Notes: generated by a model from the letters alone, not told the origin. A DNA stretch of 63,325 nt from Mesorhizobium caraganae (GCF_016836705.1 NZ_JAFCGY010000030.1:1-63325), one strand, 5' to 3'. Positions 17,257-27,233 are shown, numbered from the stretch's first letter. Numbers and translations are program-made.

Positions 17257-17739
17257 CGGCAGGCACAGGGGCAATACCGGATTCCTCCTCGACGCAGCGG
17301 GTATATGTAGCAGGGTGCGATGTATCCCGCGACGGCCGGGTTCCCTAGGGCCTCGGCCAGGCAGCTGGTAGACCACCGTCCCCCAACTGGAAAGGGAAAA
17401 TACTTTGAATTCTCTAATCGACGGCTCGCGGTTCTCGCTAGGCGACAATTGAACAATCGGACGTCGGCTTCGACATCTGCACGCGGTGCATGCGGGTGGC
17501 CTGCGCGTTCAATGTGCGGACCATGATCGGGGTCCTCTATCCACCCGAAGAGAAGCTTGGCGTGAGGAGAAGCGCGCCACAATCAGGCGAGTCGACCGGC
17601 TGAACCGGCAAATGCCTCGCAAGGCCCGCGAAAACCGCTCCGCGGGCCTTTAAAAAACTCACTAGCCACCGAACCGGACTTCGCTCCACACGCGAAAAGG
17701 CCTCACAAGGGGACAAGGAAGACGAATGGGCTCCTGGAC
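17257..17739. other. Intergenic region between gabD and the M16 operon
   Basis: No supported coding sequence in about 480 bases. It must contain the gabD promoter (minus strand) and the end of the M16 peptidase operon. I see no clear terminator hairpin or operator. Confidence 0.4.
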
Positions 17740-19128
17740 TTATCCTTTGCCCCCCATCAGGGGGCCAACGACCATAATGCCGGGCTCGGCCGAAAGCAGC
17801 TTCTTCGCCGCAGCCTTGACCTGGTCGAGCGTCACCTGATCGATGAGGGCGGAGCGGCGCTGGATGTAGTCGATGCCGAGATTGTCGACCTGCAATCCGA
17901 CGAGCGTGGCTGCAATCGAGCTGGAGGAATCCAGATCGTTGATGGCATAGGCGCCGATCAGATATTTCTTGCTCGCCTCGAGCTCGGCCTCCGTTGGCCC
18001 CTGCTGTGCCATATCCTTTACCACCCGATGCACGATGCTCAGCGTCTCGGCGGCGCGGTCCGAGCGTGTCGCCGTCGTAACCAGCAGCGCATGAGAATGC
18101 TCGTAACCGGCCAGATAAGAGCCGACGCCATAGGCAAGGCCGCGCTTTTCGCGCACCTCCTCCCACAGGCGCGACGTGTAGGGCGAGCCACCGAGGATAT
18201 CGTTCATCAAAAGCGCGGCGAAGAAATCCGGCTCGCTGCGTCCAACGCCTGGAAAAGCCAATTGCAGCGAGGTCTGCGGAAGGTCGTAGTTCACCTCCAC
18301 CTGCTGCCCGAGTTTTGCGGCGACATCGGCAACGGGGGAGAGCGTCTGCTTCTGAGGCAATTCGCCGAACAGCTGGTCGAGCTTTTCACTCAGCCTCTTC
18401 GCGTCAATGTCGCCGACCACGGCAACATGGAGCCCGTCGCGAGCGAAAATGGCCTTGTGGAAGGCGCTGAGATCGGCCGGCGTTATGCCGGCGAGGCTCA
18501 CTTTGGTCCCTTCGTCCGGCCTCGAATAAGGATGCGTGCCATAGATCGCGCGCAGCCATTTGCGCTGAGCGATCGCTTCGGGGTCGCGCTCATTGGCGAT
18601 GATGCCGGAGAAAATCTGGGCACGGATGCGGTCGACCGGCTCCTGGTCGAAGCGCGGCCTGTTGACCGCGAGCCTGAGCAGATCGAAAGCGGCGTCCTTC
18701 CGCAGAGAAAGCATGCGCATCGAGCCATAAATGCCGTCGCGCTGCGCTTCGAAGCTCATCTCGACGCCAGCATCGTCGAGCTTCACCTGGAAGGCATCGC
18801 TGTCGAGATCGCCGGCACCCTCGTTGAACAGGCCGGTCATCAGATGAATGAGTCCCTCCTTGCCGACCGGGTCCTGGGTGGTGCCGCCCTTGAAGACGAA
18901 GCGGACCGAGATGATCGGCACCGTGTGGTCCTCCACCAGCCAGGCGGTGATGCCCTTTTGCGATTTCACCTCTTGGATGTTCATCGCCGCATGGGCGGTG
19001 AGCGCCGGCAGGATGAGGAAAAGAACGGCGAGGAGAAGGAAAGCCAGCGGGGTGATGCGGCGCGCGGCCCTGCCTTCTCCTGGAGAGGGCAAGGCGTGTC
19101 CAAAAGCGCCGCGGTATTGGTTCGTCAT
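17740..19128 (-). CDS. M16-family peptidase-like protein, non-catalytic partner
   Basis: Pitrilysin-family (M16) protein of about 462 residues with an N-terminal hydrophobic export segment (PLAFLLLAVLFLILPALTAHA) and both M16 half-domains. Where active members have HxxEH, this one reads HLMTGLFNEG, so the zinc site is missing; the C-terminal half keeps SRLWEEVREKRGLAYGVGSY. Such proteins pair with an active M16 subunit, here the gene just upstream. The start ATG at 19128 lies four bases after the upstream stop, so translation is coupled. The N-terminus before the export segment contains a short palindromic insert (GHALPSPGEGRAARR). Confidence 0.82.
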   Translation of the reverse strand: MTNQYRGAFGHALPSPGEGRAARRITPLAFLLLAVLFLILPALTAHAAMNIQEVKSQKGITAWLVEDHTVPIISVRFVFKGGTTQDPVGKEGLIHLMTGLFNEGAGDLDSDAFQVKLDDAGVEMSFEAQRDGIYGSMRMLSLRKDAAFDLLRLAVNRPRFDQEPVDRIRAQIFSGIIANERDPEAIAQRKWLRAIYGTHPYSRPDEGTKVSLAGITPADLSAFHKAIFARDGLHVAVVGDIDAKRLSEKLDQLFGELPQKQTLSPVADVAAKLGQQVEVNYDLPQTSLQLAFPGVGRSEPDFFAALLMNDILGGSPYTSRLWEEVREKRGLAYGVGSYLAGYEHSHALLVTTATRSDRAAETLSIVHRVVKDMAQQGPTEAELEASKKYLIGAYAINDLDSSSSIAATLVGLQVDNLGIDYIQRRSALIDQVTLDQVKAAAKKLLSAEPGIMVVGPLMGGKG

Positions 19129-19132
19129 GACA

Positions 19133-20719
19133 TCAATTCTCCGTCTTGGGCAAGAGATAGCCGGTGGTCGAATGGCTGGGCACGAGATAGCGGGCGGCAA
19201 CGGCCTTCACCTGATCGGCGGTGACCTTGCGGATGCGGTCCGGCCATTCCTCGACATCTTTTACGCTGCCGCCGGTGGCAAGCGTTGAGCCATAGATGTG
19301 GGCCAAGCAGGCCGGGTTGTCCCGGGCGAGGAGCACCGAGCGGACACGGCGGTCCTTGGCCTTGTCCAACTCGTCATCGGTCACACCGTCCTTGACGATG
19401 CGGGCGACCTCGGCATTGGCCGCCGCTTCCAGATCGGCGAGCTTGGCATCGCCGCGCGGCGAGGCGTAGATGGTGAAGTTGGTGGCATCCAGCACGGTGC
19501 CCTGGAAATTGGCGCTGGCCTCGGCGGCAATTCCCTGCTTCACCAACAGCTGCTGGTAGAGCCTGCTGCGGTTGCCGCCGCCGAGGATATCGGCCAGGAG
19601 GTCGAGCGCCTCGGCCTCGCCAGGTTCGGCCGTATGATAGGACGGCACCACCCATTGCGTGGAAAAGCGCGACTCCGAGACGCGCGCGTCGGTCAGCGTC
19701 ACCGTGCGCTTGGTGTTCTGCTCCGGCTCGACCGGGCGGATACGGGCTAAACCAGGACCCGCCGAAACCTTTCCATACGTCTTTTCGGCCAGCGCCTTCA
19801 CCGTTTCCGGCTCGACGTCGCCGGTCACCACGAGCACGGCGTTATTGGGCCTATAGTATAGGTCGTAGAAAGAGACCGCGTCGTTCCAGTTCAACGTCTC
19901 CATCTCCCGCATCCAGCCGATGACCGGGATACGGTAGGGCTGGCTCTGCCACAGCGTGGCGTCGACTTCCTCGTCCAGCACGGCTTGCGGATTGTTGTCG
20001 ATGCTCGAGCGGCGCTCCTCGATGATCACGTCGCGCTCGGTCTTGATATCATCGTCGGTGGGGATGAGGGTGAACATGCGATCGGCCTCGAAGCTCATCA
20101 TCTGCTCCAACGCCGAAGGCGCCACCGTCACATAGAAGGCGGTGTAGTCGTAATCGGTGAAGGCATTGTGCGAGCCGCCGATGGCGGAGACGGCGCGGTC
20201 GAGCTCGCCGGCGACATGGTTGATCGTCGGAGCCTTGAACATCAGATGCTCGACGAAATGGGCAAGGCCAGATTTGCCCGGTGGCTCGTCGGCGCTACCG
20301 ATCTTGTACCACACCATATGGGTGACGACCGGCGCACGGTGATCGGGGATGACGACCACCTCCATGCCGTTGTCGAGCAGGAAATCCGTCACCTTGCCGT
20401 CATTTTTGGCGGCCAGAACCGGAGCGGTCGCCGAGAGAACCAAGGCGGTCGCAATGAATGCCCTGCGCAGCCAGTGAGACCGAAGTTCGATCGATGGCTC
20501 CCGCTGTGGCGTCGGGTCGATAAGCAAGGTTCGAGGCAAAGCGCTTTGTTCCTCGTTTTGAAGGCGCTGCGTCCCCGTTTCTCCTTGTGGGCGAGGGTGG
20601 ATCGGCGGACAGCGCCGAGCCGGATGAGCAACCGTCTTCAATTTGTTGGGCCTCGCTCGAGCGTCATCTTCGGATGGGTCTGGGAGGCCCGCGGCAGTAT
20701 TTTTTAGTGAGGTGATCAT
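19133..20719 (-). CDS. Zinc-dependent M16-family peptidase, catalytic subunit
   Basis: Pitrilysin-type zinc endopeptidase, probably periplasmic. The inverted zinc motif HFVEH is intact in GLAHFVEHLMFKAP, and a downstream Glu ligand is expected in the TERDVIIEERRSS segment. The ATG at 20719 has an excellent ribosome site (AAGGAG, five bases upstream). Between this start and the export segment (RRAFIATALVLSATAPVLAA) lie about 75 residues of odd, Pro/Arg-rich sequence whose DNA resembles intergenic palindromic repeats, suggesting an insertion into the gene's 5' end. The product is 528 residues and would form a heterodimer with the following M16 protein. Its substrate is unknown. Confidence 0.85.
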   Translation of the reverse strand: MITSLKNTAAGLPDPSEDDARARPNKLKTVAHPARRCPPIHPRPQGETGTQRLQNEEQSALPRTLLIDPTPQREPSIELRSHWLRRAFIATALVLSATAPVLAAKNDGKVTDFLLDNGMEVVVIPDHRAPVVTHMVWYKIGSADEPPGKSGLAHFVEHLMFKAPTINHVAGELDRAVSAIGGSHNAFTDYDYTAFYVTVAPSALEQMMSFEADRMFTLIPTDDDIKTERDVIIEERRSSIDNNPQAVLDEEVDATLWQSQPYRIPVIGWMREMETLNWNDAVSFYDLYYRPNNAVLVVTGDVEPETVKALAEKTYGKVSAGPGLARIRPVEPEQNTKRTVTLTDARVSESRFSTQWVVPSYHTAEPGEAEALDLLADILGGGNRSRLYQQLLVKQGIAAEASANFQGTVLDATNFTIYASPRGDAKLADLEAAANAEVARIVKDGVTDDELDKAKDRRVRSVLLARDNPACLAHIYGSTLATGGSVKDVEEWPDRIRKVTADQVKAVAARYLVPSHSTTGYLLPKTEN

Positions 20720-21779
20720 GAGTTCTCCTTGGTCAGTGACGCGTTTGCGGATGACCACGCACGTACCGTGCCAAATGAGAAAATGGTTGAGGCGATATGA
20801 TAAATCGGGCTCTGCTGTGTTGCGTATCCGACATTGTCGGACATCCGACACCGCCGAACGCGAAGCGCTTGCGGCTTGGGACGATATCTTGCTCGTGCGG
20901 AAGACGATTGAGCGTGCTGACGCGGCGGGGGATAGGGAGCTTCTCGAATTGGCCGCGGCACTGAGAGGGTTGGAATGAAAACGATGGTGGTCGCGGCAGA
21001 ACGCTGTCCTCGACAGGCAGGCCAGGGTCGACGCTGAACGAGCAGCGGAGTCAGGAGCGTGGCCGGTAGGGAAGAGGAGTTGGGCCGCCGGGCTATTCGC
21101 AGTAGAGATGGCGGAGAGGCGAGGGGGAGCTGGCAGGCCGACGTCAAGGAGGCCGCTCAACGGCAACGGGCTAGAGCGTGGCATCGCCGGCTCTGGCCTC
21201 GGCAGCGTACTTGATCACTTGTCAGAGTTGTCCAAAGCTATCGGGGCTCGCAAGGCAATCTGTGTACACCTCCCGACAAAATCCCGGGGCTGCTAGACGC
21301 TGGGCCGTGCACCCAAGCCGACAGACAGCGCCTAGCCGTTTTGAAAAACCAACAAAATAAGGCAGCGCCGGGAGACGCTCTTGGCGTGTTTCTTACATGC
21401 CTTCTTCAATGTCCGGAGCTGACCACGAAACCGCAATCGCCGTCCTCAAGGACGCTGAGACATTGCGGCGGATGCGAGGATGAAGCGGCCTTGTGCGATG
21501 CCGTTTGCTGATCCCGCCGGGCGACCGCAGGCTGCAGCTGGTCGAGATTGATAAAAGGCGATTGACGGCCAGACGGCGATTGGTGGGCGGCATGAGCAGC
21601 GCGCTCAATATTACGCTTCGCGTCCAAAATCTAAATTCGCGACAGAAATCACAAGCGATAGCCTGCGAACCTTTCGCCGAGGCCGGGTTCGTATGGCACC
21701 GTCACAGCCGCATTCACCTTGAATCGCAAGTTCACCTGTGGCCGTAAAAGAACCCAGTCATCGCGCAACGCCCCGATCT
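20720..21779. other. About 1 kb without a supported gene
   Basis: Several overlapping frames of 60-145 codons exist on both strands, but none shows family motifs. The region holds the promoter of the M16 operon and the 3' end of the acyl-CoA ligase gene. A small partly repeated motif, GTCGGACATCCGAC, occurs at about 20836-20849 as a perfect inverted repeat. Confidence 0.45.
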
Positions 21780-23315
21780 TCAATTGCTGCCTCTTTGCTG
21801 GCTTGGTCTCGCATCGAGCTCTTTCAGAATAGAGTGCTGGATTTTGCCCAACGCCGTTCGCGGCAATTCTTTGGTGAAAATAAACTCGCGCGGGACTTTG
21901 AAACGGGCGACCTGGGACTGCACATGGGCAGCCAGTGCTTCTGCTTCGATCCGAGCCCCCGCCCGCCTGATCACGTAGGCGACCGGCACTTCGTCCCAGC
22001 GCGGATCCGGCCGGCCAACGACAGCGCATTCTGCGACATCGGGGTGCTCGTTGAGCACCCGCTCGACTTCCGCCGGATAGATGTTTTCTCCGCCGGAAAT
22101 GATCAGGTTCTTTTTGCGATCACGGACCCAAAAATAACCGTCGGCATCGCGGTGACCGAGATCGCCACTGCGATACCAGCCCTCACGCAGCGCCTCTCGG
22201 GTCGCTTGTTGATCGCGCCAATATTCATGGAAGACGTTGGGGCCCTGCACCGCGATTTCGCCCGGGGCGCCTGGCGGCAACTCCTTGCCAGCGTCATCGA
22301 TAATCATGGCTTCGCAGCATAGTCCCGGTAGGCCAGTCGACCCCTCGCGCGAAAGGTCACCGCCGAGCCTCGTATAGATGGCGAGGGGACATGTTTCCGT
22401 GGAGCCGTAGACCTGCAGCACCGGTACCCCCCGCGCAGTAACGCGCTCGATCAAATGTTGAGCTACAATTGTCGAGCCGGTCGAAACAGCCTTTAAGGAC
22501 GATAGATCGGTTGTCGACCATTCGGCGTGGTCTGCCAACGCTTGAATGGTCGTCGGTACCAATGCCGTAAGCGTTGGCCGATCGCGCTCGAAGGCTGCAA
22601 GTGTCGCGTTTGGCGCAAACCGGGAATGGATCGTGACCGTCGCACCATGATGCAATGCCGGAGTGGTCTGAATGTTGAGACCGCCCACGTGAAAGAATGG
22701 CAATACCGACAGCACATGATCCTCAGAAGTCAGGGCATGCATGTGCTGACTCATCACCCCATTCCAGAGCAATGCTTCTTGGCGCAGGACCGCGCCTTTC
22801 GGCCGTCCGGTTGTGCCAGAAGTGTAGATGATCAAAAGCGGACAGCTCAAGTCGGCATGTGGGTTGCGGCCATCGCCAATGCCTTGGTCCAACAGGTCGC
22901 CCCATGTACTCCCGCGAGGAGGAGCGAAGTCGAAACCGACGACGAAGATGTCGGGCGCCCTGTGTGCCAGAGGCGGCAGCAGTGCCGCAAAGGCCTGCTC
23001 AACCACGACTACCTTTGCATCGGCGTTGGACAAGATGAAGAGCTGCTCAGCCACGGAGAGCCGCCAGTTCAAAGGCACCAAAATCGCGCCAATACGCGCA
23101 CAGGCATAGAGAAGAACCAGGTAATCAGGTCGGTTTAGGCTGAGGATAGCCACGCGGTCGCCTTTATTGACTCCGAGCTCGGTGTTCAGGGCGCGAGCGG
23201 TTTGCTCAATGCGTTGGCCTAAGGCGGCGTAGCTCAAGGTCTCGCCCTCGAACCGGATTGCAGGCTTGTCGGGAGCAAACGCCGCATTGCGGTCTATCAG
23301 CGTGCAGAGATCCAT
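21780..23315 (-). CDS. AMP-forming acyl-CoA ligase
   Basis: Member of the adenylate-forming superfamily, activating a carboxylic acid with ATP and joining it to CoA. The 511-residue protein has the P-loop-like IIYTSGTTGRPKGAVL, then VLSVLPFFHVGGL, VYGSTETCPLAIYT, YRSGDLGHRDADGYFWVRDR and the C-terminal KNLIISGGENIYPAEVE, with the catalytic Lys in LPRTALGKIQH. The substrate cannot be read from sequence; candidates are a medium-chain, branched or malonate-type acid. It lies downstream of and in the same orientation as the carboxylase genes, after a 328-base gap, so it may feed them a CoA thioester. Confidence 0.85.
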   Translation of the reverse strand: MDLCTLIDRNAAFAPDKPAIRFEGETLSYAALGQRIEQTARALNTELGVNKGDRVAILSLNRPDYLVLLYACARIGAILVPLNWRLSVAEQLFILSNADAKVVVVEQAFAALLPPLAHRAPDIFVVGFDFAPPRGSTWGDLLDQGIGDGRNPHADLSCPLLIIYTSGTTGRPKGAVLRQEALLWNGVMSQHMHALTSEDHVLSVLPFFHVGGLNIQTTPALHHGATVTIHSRFAPNATLAAFERDRPTLTALVPTTIQALADHAEWSTTDLSSLKAVSTGSTIVAQHLIERVTARGVPVLQVYGSTETCPLAIYTRLGGDLSREGSTGLPGLCCEAMIIDDAGKELPPGAPGEIAVQGPNVFHEYWRDQQATREALREGWYRSGDLGHRDADGYFWVRDRKKNLIISGGENIYPAEVERVLNEHPDVAECAVVGRPDPRWDEVPVAYVIRRAGARIEAEALAAHVQSQVARFKVPREFIFTKELPRTALGKIQHSILKELDARPSQQRGSN

Positions 23316-23643
23316 CGTCAGCCATCCTTTTATCCGGGCCCTTACAGAGCCTCCCTCTCGACGCGGACAACGCCACTTCGAGGCTCGATTGCCTCGTCTA
23401 CCTTTGACGCGCAGTCCCGTCGCAATTACTCTCGCGGTTGGTGGAAAGGTTGAGGCATCGCGAGGTGTTCATACCATCACCCTATTCAGCCAAGACTGAT
23501 CAGCGGCTCCGTGTCATCACATATCGCCCCTCCCGCAAGCGACCTGCTCGACCGATTCGTCTGGTCGAGGTCACCGCCAGTGCGGCCCCGGTGTCCGCGA
23601 GCGGTCGCAATAGGCCTATGTGCATTTTCACAGATCGGAAACA
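23316..23643. other. Gap between acyl-CoA ligase and carboxyltransferase genes
   Basis: No supported coding sequence. The gap is long for an operon, so the ligase may have its own promoter here. I see no clear promoter or terminator. Confidence 0.4.
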
Positions 23644-25251
23644 CTACATTCTGAAGACGCCGTAACGCGGCGTTTCGATGGGAGCATTGAGCGAAGCACT
23701 CACGGCCATTGCGAGCGCGGCTCTGGTATCGGCGGGATCAAGAATCCCGTCGTCCCAGATCTCAGAGGTTGCGTAGTATGCGCTCGACCGCTCTTTGTAT
23801 TCTTCCGAAATCGACTCTCGAATAGCCTCCAACTCCTGCTCGGACAGGTGCCTCCCGTCGACGGCCAGTTGCTTTGCCTTGATGTCCGTAAGGACTCGCG
23901 TCGCTTGATCGGTCCCTATGGCTGAAATCTGAGCCTGCGGCCAGGTGAACAGAAAACGCGGGTCGAAGGCTCGCCCTGCCATGGCGAATGCTCCCGCTCC
24001 GTGAGAATGGTTACAAACGACCGTGAATTTAGGCACCGACGCCCCCGACATGGCCATGATGAGCTTTGCGCCATTCTTCGTGATGCCTCCTTGCTCGTAG
24101 TCGCGGCCGACCATGAAGCCGGTGATATTTTGCAGGAATAACAGAGGCGTCCGATTCATGTCGCACAATTGGATGAAGTGAGCGCCCTTCAGCGCGCTGT
24201 CGCCGAACAGCACGCCATTGTTCGCAAGAACACCGATTTGATATCCATGAAGGCGCGCGAAGCCGCACAGCAGAGATCGGCCGTAGCGTGGCTGGTATTC
24301 GTGGAACCGGCTGCCATCGACCAAGCGGGCGATAATCTCGCGCATTTCAAAGTGGGATCGAGAATCCTTTGGAATTATGCCGTACAATTCAGACGCAGGA
24401 TATGCAGGCGGTTCGGGAGCGACGCGATCGATCGGCGCTTTCTCGATACGGTTGAAACGGGCGACGATGTCGCGGGCAATGGCGATCGCGTGCATCTCTG
24501 AGTTCGCGAGATAGTCAGCCGTTCCCGATACGCTGGTATGCATGTCAGCGCCGCCGAGTTCTTCGACAGATACGTTCTGGCCGGTCGCAACTTTCACGAC
24601 CGATGGGCCGCCGAGAAATATCGCTCCGCTTCCCTGTAGGATAATGTTGTATTCGCTGAGCGCAGGGACGTAGGCCCCTCCCGCAATGCAATGCCCCATC
24701 ACGACGGCGACCTGCGGCACGCCCATCTTCGAGAGAGTGGATTGGTTGTGGAAGATTCTGCCCGCGTGGTGGCGATCGGCGAAGAACTCCGCCTGCAAAG
24801 GCAGGAATCCTCCACCACAGTCGCAAAGATGAACAACGGGCAGGCGATTTTCGATTGCTATATCCAAAGACCGTACGATTTTCTTGACCGACAGCGGATA
24901 CCACGCGCCACCCTTCACGCTCGCGTCATCCGCGTGAACAATCACCTCGCGGCCCGCTACGATACCGATGCCGACGACCTGCGCTGCGCCAGGCACCTCG
25001 CCGTCATAAGCCTTGTTCGCAGCCAGTGTCGAAAGTTCGAGGAACGGAGTTTCTGGATCGAGCAATGCCTCGACACGGTCACGGACAAAAAGCTTGTTCT
25101 GTCGCTGTAGGCGCTCGCGATCCCGCTCTGGACGGTTGAAGCGCACGGCACGCTGGCGCTCCTTTAATTCCGCTGCAAGCCGTCTGTTGTGGAGCTCATT
25201 GAGACAAAATTCTTCCGATTTGACGTCGACCAGAGAAGCGATCCGCTGCAT
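23644..25251 (-). CDS. Acyl-CoA carboxylase, carboxyltransferase (beta) subunit
   Basis: Carboxyltransferase subunit of a biotin-dependent acyl-CoA carboxylase (methylcrotonyl-, geranyl- or propionyl-CoA type), moving CO2 from biotin to an acyl-CoA. The 535-residue protein has the N-terminal crotonase-like half (VVHLCDCGGGFLPLQ, VPQVAVVMGHCIAGGAYVPA, IFLGGPSVVKVATG) and the C-terminal half (PLLFLQNITGFMVGRDYEQG, KFTVVCNHSHGAGAFAMAGR). The overall pattern is closest to the MccB group. The start lies two bases after the stop of the biotinyl protein gene, so the three carboxylase genes form a tight operon. The substrate is not determined by sequence alone. Confidence 0.85.
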   Translation of the reverse strand: MQRIASLVDVKSEEFCLNELHNRRLAAELKERQRAVRFNRPERDRERLQRQNKLFVRDRVEALLDPETPFLELSTLAANKAYDGEVPGAAQVVGIGIVAGREVIVHADDASVKGGAWYPLSVKKIVRSLDIAIENRLPVVHLCDCGGGFLPLQAEFFADRHHAGRIFHNQSTLSKMGVPQVAVVMGHCIAGGAYVPALSEYNIILQGSGAIFLGGPSVVKVATGQNVSVEELGGADMHTSVSGTADYLANSEMHAIAIARDIVARFNRIEKAPIDRVAPEPPAYPASELYGIIPKDSRSHFEMREIIARLVDGSRFHEYQPRYGRSLLCGFARLHGYQIGVLANNGVLFGDSALKGAHFIQLCDMNRTPLLFLQNITGFMVGRDYEQGGITKNGAKLIMAMSGASVPKFTVVCNHSHGAGAFAMAGRAFDPRFLFTWPQAQISAIGTDQATRVLTDIKAKQLAVDGRHLSEQELEAIRESISEEYKERSSAYYATSEIWDDGILDPADTRAALAMAVSASLNAPIETPRYGVFRM

Positions 25252-25252
25252 C

Positions 25253-25756
25253 TCAATGCCCTTCCGCTGAGAGCGTAACCAGCACAGCGTCTTGCTCGAA
25301 GCTCTCGCCTTCTTTGAAGTGCACTCGCTCGACCACGCCGTCCTGTGACGAGCGTATGACGGTTTCCAGCTTCATGCTCTCGATCACCATCAGCGCCGTG
25401 CGTGCGGCAACCGCTTCACCAGGCAAAACGCTCGTTGCAACGACGACGCCCGGCATCGGCGCGCGTGCGACCAGATGACCTGCATGCTTTTCCGCGAGAG
25501 CAAGCGCTGACAATGGGTCTCGGTAGCGCAAGACGCTCGTCCTGCCCCGAATATGCAGGTGAATGGTGTCACCATCGATGGCGAACCTGACCGGCTCTCT
25601 TGCGCCGGCAATGGTAAGGATGCCGCGTCCATTGCCTTGATGGCAGAAATCGATTGGGGCTGTCACCTCGTCGCCCAAGTGAAGGCGATAGCCCTGCTTA
25701 CAGGGTGAAAGCCATAACTGATAATCTACGCCTTCCAGCTCCAAGAAGTGGTTCAC
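25253..25756 (-). CDS. Biotin carboxyl carrier protein of the acyl-CoA carboxylase
   Basis: Small biotinyl-domain protein (about 167 residues) carrying the cofactor for the flanking subunits. The biotin-accepting Lys is in VIESMKLETVI, and the flanking HLVARAPMPGVVVATSVLPGE and LVTLSAEG match biotinyl-lipoyl domains. In methylcrotonyl-CoA carboxylases this domain is normally fused to the C-terminus of the biotin carboxylase; here it is a separate gene. The GTG at 25756 is preferred as start: it follows the biotin carboxylase stop by one base and has a ribosome site (TTGGAG). The frame is also open to an ATG at 25804. Confidence 0.8.
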   Translation of the reverse strand: MNHFLELEGVDYQLWLSPCKQGYRLHLGDEVTAPIDFCHQGNGRGILTIAGAREPVRFAIDGDTIHLHIRGRTSVLRYRDPLSALALAEKHAGHLVARAPMPGVVVATSVLPGEAVAARTALMVIESMKLETVIRSSQDGVVERVHFKEGESFEQDAVLVTLSAEGH

Positions 25757-25757
25757 G

Positions 25758-27233
25758 TCAGTTTCTCCAACTGCCCAGGGACGCGTGAAGCTCAGGCACG
25801 GCATCTGCCGAATCGCGGACTGGTCGCGTTAGGAGGGCGGCGGCTGCCAGGAATGCCGACAAGTCGGACCCAAATTCGCCAGCGGCAAGGTGCGGATTTT
25901 CGTCGAGATATCCAGTATGGACTTGCCCGCTTAGGAACTGCTCGTCCGCGAGGACGCGCGCGAGGAAATTCGTGTTTGTTTCGCAGCCGAGGAGCACCAG
26001 CTCCTGCATCGCGCGTTCGGCTTTGAGCGCAGCTTCAGTGCGCGTGGGCGAATGCACGATGACCTTTGCCAACATGGAATCGAAGGCTGTCGTAATCTGC
26101 TGACCTTGCAAGATGCCACTGTCGATCCGTACGTCTGGACCGACCGGATAGTCGAGCACCAATATCTTGCCGGTCGTGGGAGCAAAGCCGCGTGCGGGAG
26201 CTTCAGCATATACCCGGGCCTCGATTGCGTGTCCTGCCAAGACAATATCGGGTTGTGAAAGTCTAAGCTCGTGGCCCCCCGCGACATTGACCTGTTCGGC
26301 AACAAGATCGATGCCAGTGATCATTTCAGTGACCGGGTGCTCCACTTGCAGGCGCGTATTCATCTCGAGAAAATAGAACTCGCTCCCGTCGAAGATGAAT
26401 TCCACAGTCCCCGCATTTCGATAGTTGGCGGCTCGAGCGATGTCGACGGCAGTTTCACAGATTTTCTTGCGCAACTCCGCGGAGAGCGCTGGCGAGGGCG
26501 CCTCCTCAATGACCTTCTGGAACCTGCGCTGCACAGAGCATTCCCGCTCGAACAGATGAATGACATTTCCGAAGGAGTCGCCAAGCACTTGCACTTCGAT
26601 ATGCCGCGGCTTTTCGACATATCGTTCGACGTAAAGCCGAGCATCTGCGAAGTACCGTTGCGCCTCACTGCGTGCCTGCACAATGGCGTGTTCCAATGCA
26701 TCGAGGCCGCGCGCGATCCGCATGCCCTTGCCGCCGCCGCCGGCGGATGGTTTCACCAGCAAGGGCGCTCCAATGGACCGTGCGCGCGAAATGAACGTTG
26801 CTGGATCATCCTCCTCGATCGCCGAAGGCGCGACGGGAAATCCGTTCCGCTGAACGAACTTGCGGGCACGGATCTTGTCGCCCATCAATTCGATATTCTC
26901 GGGAGTAGGCCCAATGAACACGATGCCGGCCTCCAACACCTTGCGGGCAAACCCCGCATTCTCCGACAGAAATCCATAGCCTGGGTGTACCGCCCCGGCG
27001 TTTACCTCGTGGGCGGCAGCGATGATTTGAGCGGCATCGAGATAGGCCGCGACCGGTGTGCGACCGCTTATGGGAACCGCCACGTCGGCCATTGAGACGG
27101 CTGGCGTCCCCGCATCGACATCGTGGTAGACAATTGCAGAGCGCAGCTCCAGCTCGCGCAGCGTCTTGACGATTCGTATGGCGATCTCGCCTCTATTGGC
27201 GATCAGAACTGTATCAAAGGGTAATTTTCGCAT
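25758..27233 (-). CDS. Biotin carboxylase subunit of the acyl-CoA carboxylase
   Basis: ATP-grasp biotin carboxylase, carboxylating biotin with bicarbonate and ATP. The 491-residue protein begins FDTVLIANRGEIAIRIVKTL, continues with GAVHPGYGFLSENAGFA, the ATP-binding VKPSAGGGGKGMRIA, ERECSVQRRFQKVIEEAPS and the catalytic EMNTRLQVEHPVTE. Length is normal for a stand-alone biotin carboxylase. First gene of the three-gene carboxylase operon; the start ATG has AGGA a few bases upstream. Confidence 0.88.
   Translation of the reverse strand: MRKLPFDTVLIANRGEIAIRIVKTLRELELRSAIVYHDVDAGTPAVSMADVAVPISGRTPVAAYLDAAQIIAAAHEVNAGAVHPGYGFLSENAGFARKVLEAGIVFIGPTPENIELMGDKIRARKFVQRNGFPVAPSAIEEDDPATFISRARSIGAPLLVKPSAGGGGKGMRIARGLDALEHAIVQARSEAQRYFADARLYVERYVEKPRHIEVQVLGDSFGNVIHLFERECSVQRRFQKVIEEAPSPALSAELRKKICETAVDIARAANYRNAGTVEFIFDGSEFYFLEMNTRLQVEHPVTEMITGIDLVAEQVNVAGGHELRLSQPDIVLAGHAIEARVYAEAPARGFAPTTGKILVLDYPVGPDVRIDSGILQGQQITTAFDSMLAKVIVHSPTRTEAALKAERAMQELVLLGCETNTNFLARVLADEQFLSGQVHTGYLDENPHLAAGEFGSDLSAFLAAAALLTRPVRDSADAVPELHASLGSWRN

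Noticed and set aside
18028..19224. 398-codon plus-strand frame
   Set aside because: Complement of the non-catalytic M16 gene.
26271..27095. 274-codon plus-strand frame
   Set aside because: Complement of biotin carboxylase, which has all its active-site motifs on the minus strand.
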